Shown one piece after another: positions 61,212 through 64,000 of a DNA stretch of 64,000 nucleotides; position 1 is the stretch's first letter; each line of letters begins with the position of its first letter. A program made the position numbers and the translations under genes. Where the stretch lies: contig CM048845.1 of assembly GCA_026545225.1 (NCBI GenBank), positions 104,714,033 through 104,778,032 on the forward strand, given 5' to 3'. The stretch is from Cornus controversa. Its lineage: Eukaryota; Streptophyta; Magnoliopsida; Cornales; Cornaceae. Below the pieces are notes generated by a model that was not told the DNA's origin, searched no databases, and was given only the letters and a program-made list of their open reading frames with translations.

Positions 61212-63700
61212 AGTGCAAGGAGAAAAAAAGGGCAATTCAATGATGATAAATTGATAATAATAATCAGTGTGAGGAAAACAAACCTCCTTCCATTGGGAAT
61301 ATCTATGATTCTATCTAATGAATATATGTATTAGTACTGTAACAGTTTTGTGGCTCGGGAGGACTTGACTTGGCTTGGCCCAGATTTTTTTTAGAAAGGT
61401 CGGTTCTATCATTGTCTGTTTCTCGCCCCCCTTAAAAAAAAAAATCAAAAATAAAAAGAAAAATCCTTGTGTGCGTCTGTGTGAGGTTAAAATCACACTT
61501 GCGTCAACGTTTCCTTTTTCTGAGGCCTTTATTTTATTTTATTTTTTCTGTTTTTGAAATATGAAGACAAAAATTTGATTACTCAACACTTTTTGCCCAA
61601 AGCCCTACTTCCTTCCGACTTAGAAATCCCAACTATAGTATAAATAAATAGTTTTAGCATCTTTTGAGAAGGAGACGTTGCTAAAGCCTAAAACCATAGA
61701 GGCTAGGGTTCGCTCTCGATTAGTCATGCGTGGAGGGAGAGAACGGTGCAATTGCCCCGGCCCCGGGACAAAGTCTCGTCCCCTACCTCCAACATAAGCA
61801 TGCATTGGTCACCTTCTGCTTGTGACTCAGAGTAGTAATGCATGTATATATATAAATGATTATTTATTATATGTAGATATATATATGCAATTTGTGTTTA
61901 TATGTATGTCTCTCTAATTTATATACTGTGGCATCAAAGTTGAAATTTTAAGTACTGGCCATGTTACTTCTTGTTTTGAAAACTTTGATTTGCTGATCAG
62001 CAATTTACCGGATGAAATTCTTATAACCATTTTTGTCTTTGATGATGAAAGAAGATGCAAGAACTAGTGTGTTTTCGAATAAATGGGAAGATTTGTTGAG
62101 ATTATTTCACTTATAGTTTTGATTTTGATGCTTCACAAGCGTTAAGAGGACATGCATTCTTCTGAAACTAGATCACTCGAAATCGAAAGGTCCGAGTACG
62201 AGGATGAAAATGGGTAAATGAAGTCTTGAAACCCCATCAGTTCCCATTTTCCCTTGAATTGACGATTTGAAGAAGAGGAGGAAACATAATTCCCAAATTA
62301 AAACGCCCTTTTTTTAATGGTATAATCCCCAAATCTAATTAGGTCTCAAAGAGTAATTAATCGCATGATATTTAAGTCGATCATATCGTTACAAAGATAC
62401 ATTAGTTTGAGTTGAGCCCTGCCTGTCAATGCAAATCGCTAAGGGGATCATGAGATGAGTTTCAGCTTATCTCATTGTCGCAAAATGCCTATGCAAAGAC
62501 CGTGGGCAATGACAAATCACTTGCAATACCACGCATACAAAGTCTCCCCTGTACAGATATCCACCTAAACCAGGTTCAAACCAGAGAAGGAAAAGAGGAA
62601 ACAGAGCATTAAAACACACCAGAAGCTGAAGGAACAACTAAATCACAAGAAAGGATCTCCATGGTGATCGGGTAGTCCTCAACCCAAGCACAGAAGCGTC
62701 CTCTCAGCCCAAGAAACAGATCCAGCTTAGCGGTAAGAACCCCACCAGCACTAGATTGAACTCTATAAGCTACAAGACGAAGCAGTAGCTAAACTAAAAA
62801 CTGAAACAGAAAAATTACAAAATACTGAATCAATTAGCTAAAAGTGAACAAAAACTGAACCAATTAAATCAATGCAAAGTCACAAGTCTAGAACTAGATT
62901 CACAACTCAACTCAAGGGCTCAATAATAGTTGGTTGCCAAACTGTTTCAAGAGATTGATTTTAAAAATAAAAAATAAGAAAATAAAAATAAAAATAAAAA
63001 GATAGAGAGAAAGGGAGAGGGAGTACTCTAACATTCAACCGAAACCGCATATTGTCATGTTTTTCAACTAGCAATTCAATTAAAAAATGATTTGACAAAA
63101 AAATAAAATTAACTCATAGGGAATAAGAAAAGCAGGAAACTATTACAAGTAATATCAATATCAAGTGAAATAGCATTTATTCTTGGTATCATACGTTAAC
63201 GGATAACTTGTCAGTCTAGTCTTGGGTTTTTCATAATACAGTAGATGGTAGAGAAGTCTCTCGGGTTTTTCGTAATTTTCCAAGAACAATTAGTCTCAAC
63301 CAACGAACAAAGAAGAAAATACCATTACACTTCAACACAATTTGTATTAGGCATCTAGCTCAAGACAATCACAAACACCAAAGTAACGGCAACAAAATTT
63401 ACTATTTCAGTGCCCAAGCCTAAATACGTTACAACATGAAATAGAAGCCAGCCTTCTCCACTCATCCACCGTTTGAGATCCAGAACAATTGAGGCAGAGA
63501 GAAATAGGATCAGATCAGAGAGAGCTAGCGGCAACAAATATCACGACTGCATGTAGGTATATATTTTGTAAGGGATTCGTAGGGAAAAAATTTAAACCAT
63601 GCAAAATACAATGCAAGACCCAAATGAAGCTTAGATCTTAAACATGAATAAGATAAAAGAGTCATATAAATTAGTGGGAAAAGAACAGAGTCATAACCTG
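61212..63700. other. Region upstream of SPP, no gene recognised
   Basis: It contains the SPP promoter side and AT-rich DNA. Short open frames at 61311-61805 have no family motifs. Nothing bounded could be identified. Confidence 0.45.
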
Positions 63701-63860
63701 TCTCAACCTGAACTGAATATGGTCGAAGAAGAATATATTCAGCAGCATCAACCCCCCAACCTCCACAGCACCTCAATACCTCCAATACCAGGTAGTCCTT
63801 ATTCTTAAATCTCGACTTCTTCATTTGCGCAATACTCATCACTTTTCCAAGTGCAACAGG
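63700..63860 (-). other. Possible exon at the right edge, unassigned
   Basis: On the minus strand a less AT-rich stretch reads KKSRFKNKDYLVLEV in one frame and, overlapping, PGIGGIEVLWRLGG then stop in another. A GT-type donor (GAGACAG/GTTATG) lies at about 63697. Either frame could be part of a gene extending beyond the window, or it may be non-coding. I recognise no family. Confidence 0.2.
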
Positions 63861-64000
63861 ATGGGGTGTTTTACATGAATAGACCTCAGCAGTTGAGATT
63901 TGATATTAAATTTTAGTAAATAGAAGTTTCTGATATTAATAAATCAATGCAGTACACTACTTGATGAGAAATGCTAACCTCACAATACAAGGCTATGGAT

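Overview
The window is nuclear DNA of a flowering plant, most likely a eudicot: AT-rich, with spliceosomal introns, long (AT)n and (GA)n microsatellites and many nested retroelements. The species cannot be named from the sequence. Two intact protein genes can be read exon by exon, both on the minus strand. All else that is recognisable is mobile-element DNA in various states of decay.

Layout. 1-9481: most of one decayed Tat-lineage Ty3/gypsy element on the minus strand, with LTR, primer site, gag, protease, RT, RNase H, a second RNase H, integrase, an 84-bp tandem array and an opposite-strand ORF; its other LTR lies beyond the left edge. A 1.1-kb foreign insert with a 6-bp target duplication splits its pol region. 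11739-13119: a complete five-exon Nudix hydrolase gene (204 aa), whose upstream region is tandemly duplicated. 13849-27125: AT-rich intergenic DNA with two inverted solo LTRs, a MITE family, foldback sequences, microsatellites and one possible small gene. 27126-61152: a complete 24-exon gene for the chloroplast stromal processing peptidase (SPP; M16 metalloprotease, predicted 1269 aa). 61153-64000: upstream region and DNA with no gene I recognise, apart from a doubtful exon near the right edge.

The SPP reading frame is intact across all 23 introns although its first two introns have grown to 6.4 and 11.8 kb. Intron 1 holds part of an L1 LINE and two Copia remnants fused to each other. Intron 2 holds an RTE-type LINE carrying a U6 snRNA retropseudogene, itself abutted by a Copia solo LTR; a TRIM-like unit; a CACG-rich TIR element with an 11-bp target duplication; and a dead L1 LINE with a TRIM in its ORF1. 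Later introns hold a tRNA-type SINE, RTE fragments, internal duplications and a solo LTR with a perfect target duplication.

I found no evidence of a new multi-gene system. The most informative material is the precisely datable nesting of elements inside an essential plastid-import gene, and several small non-autonomous elements whose exact boundaries can be read.
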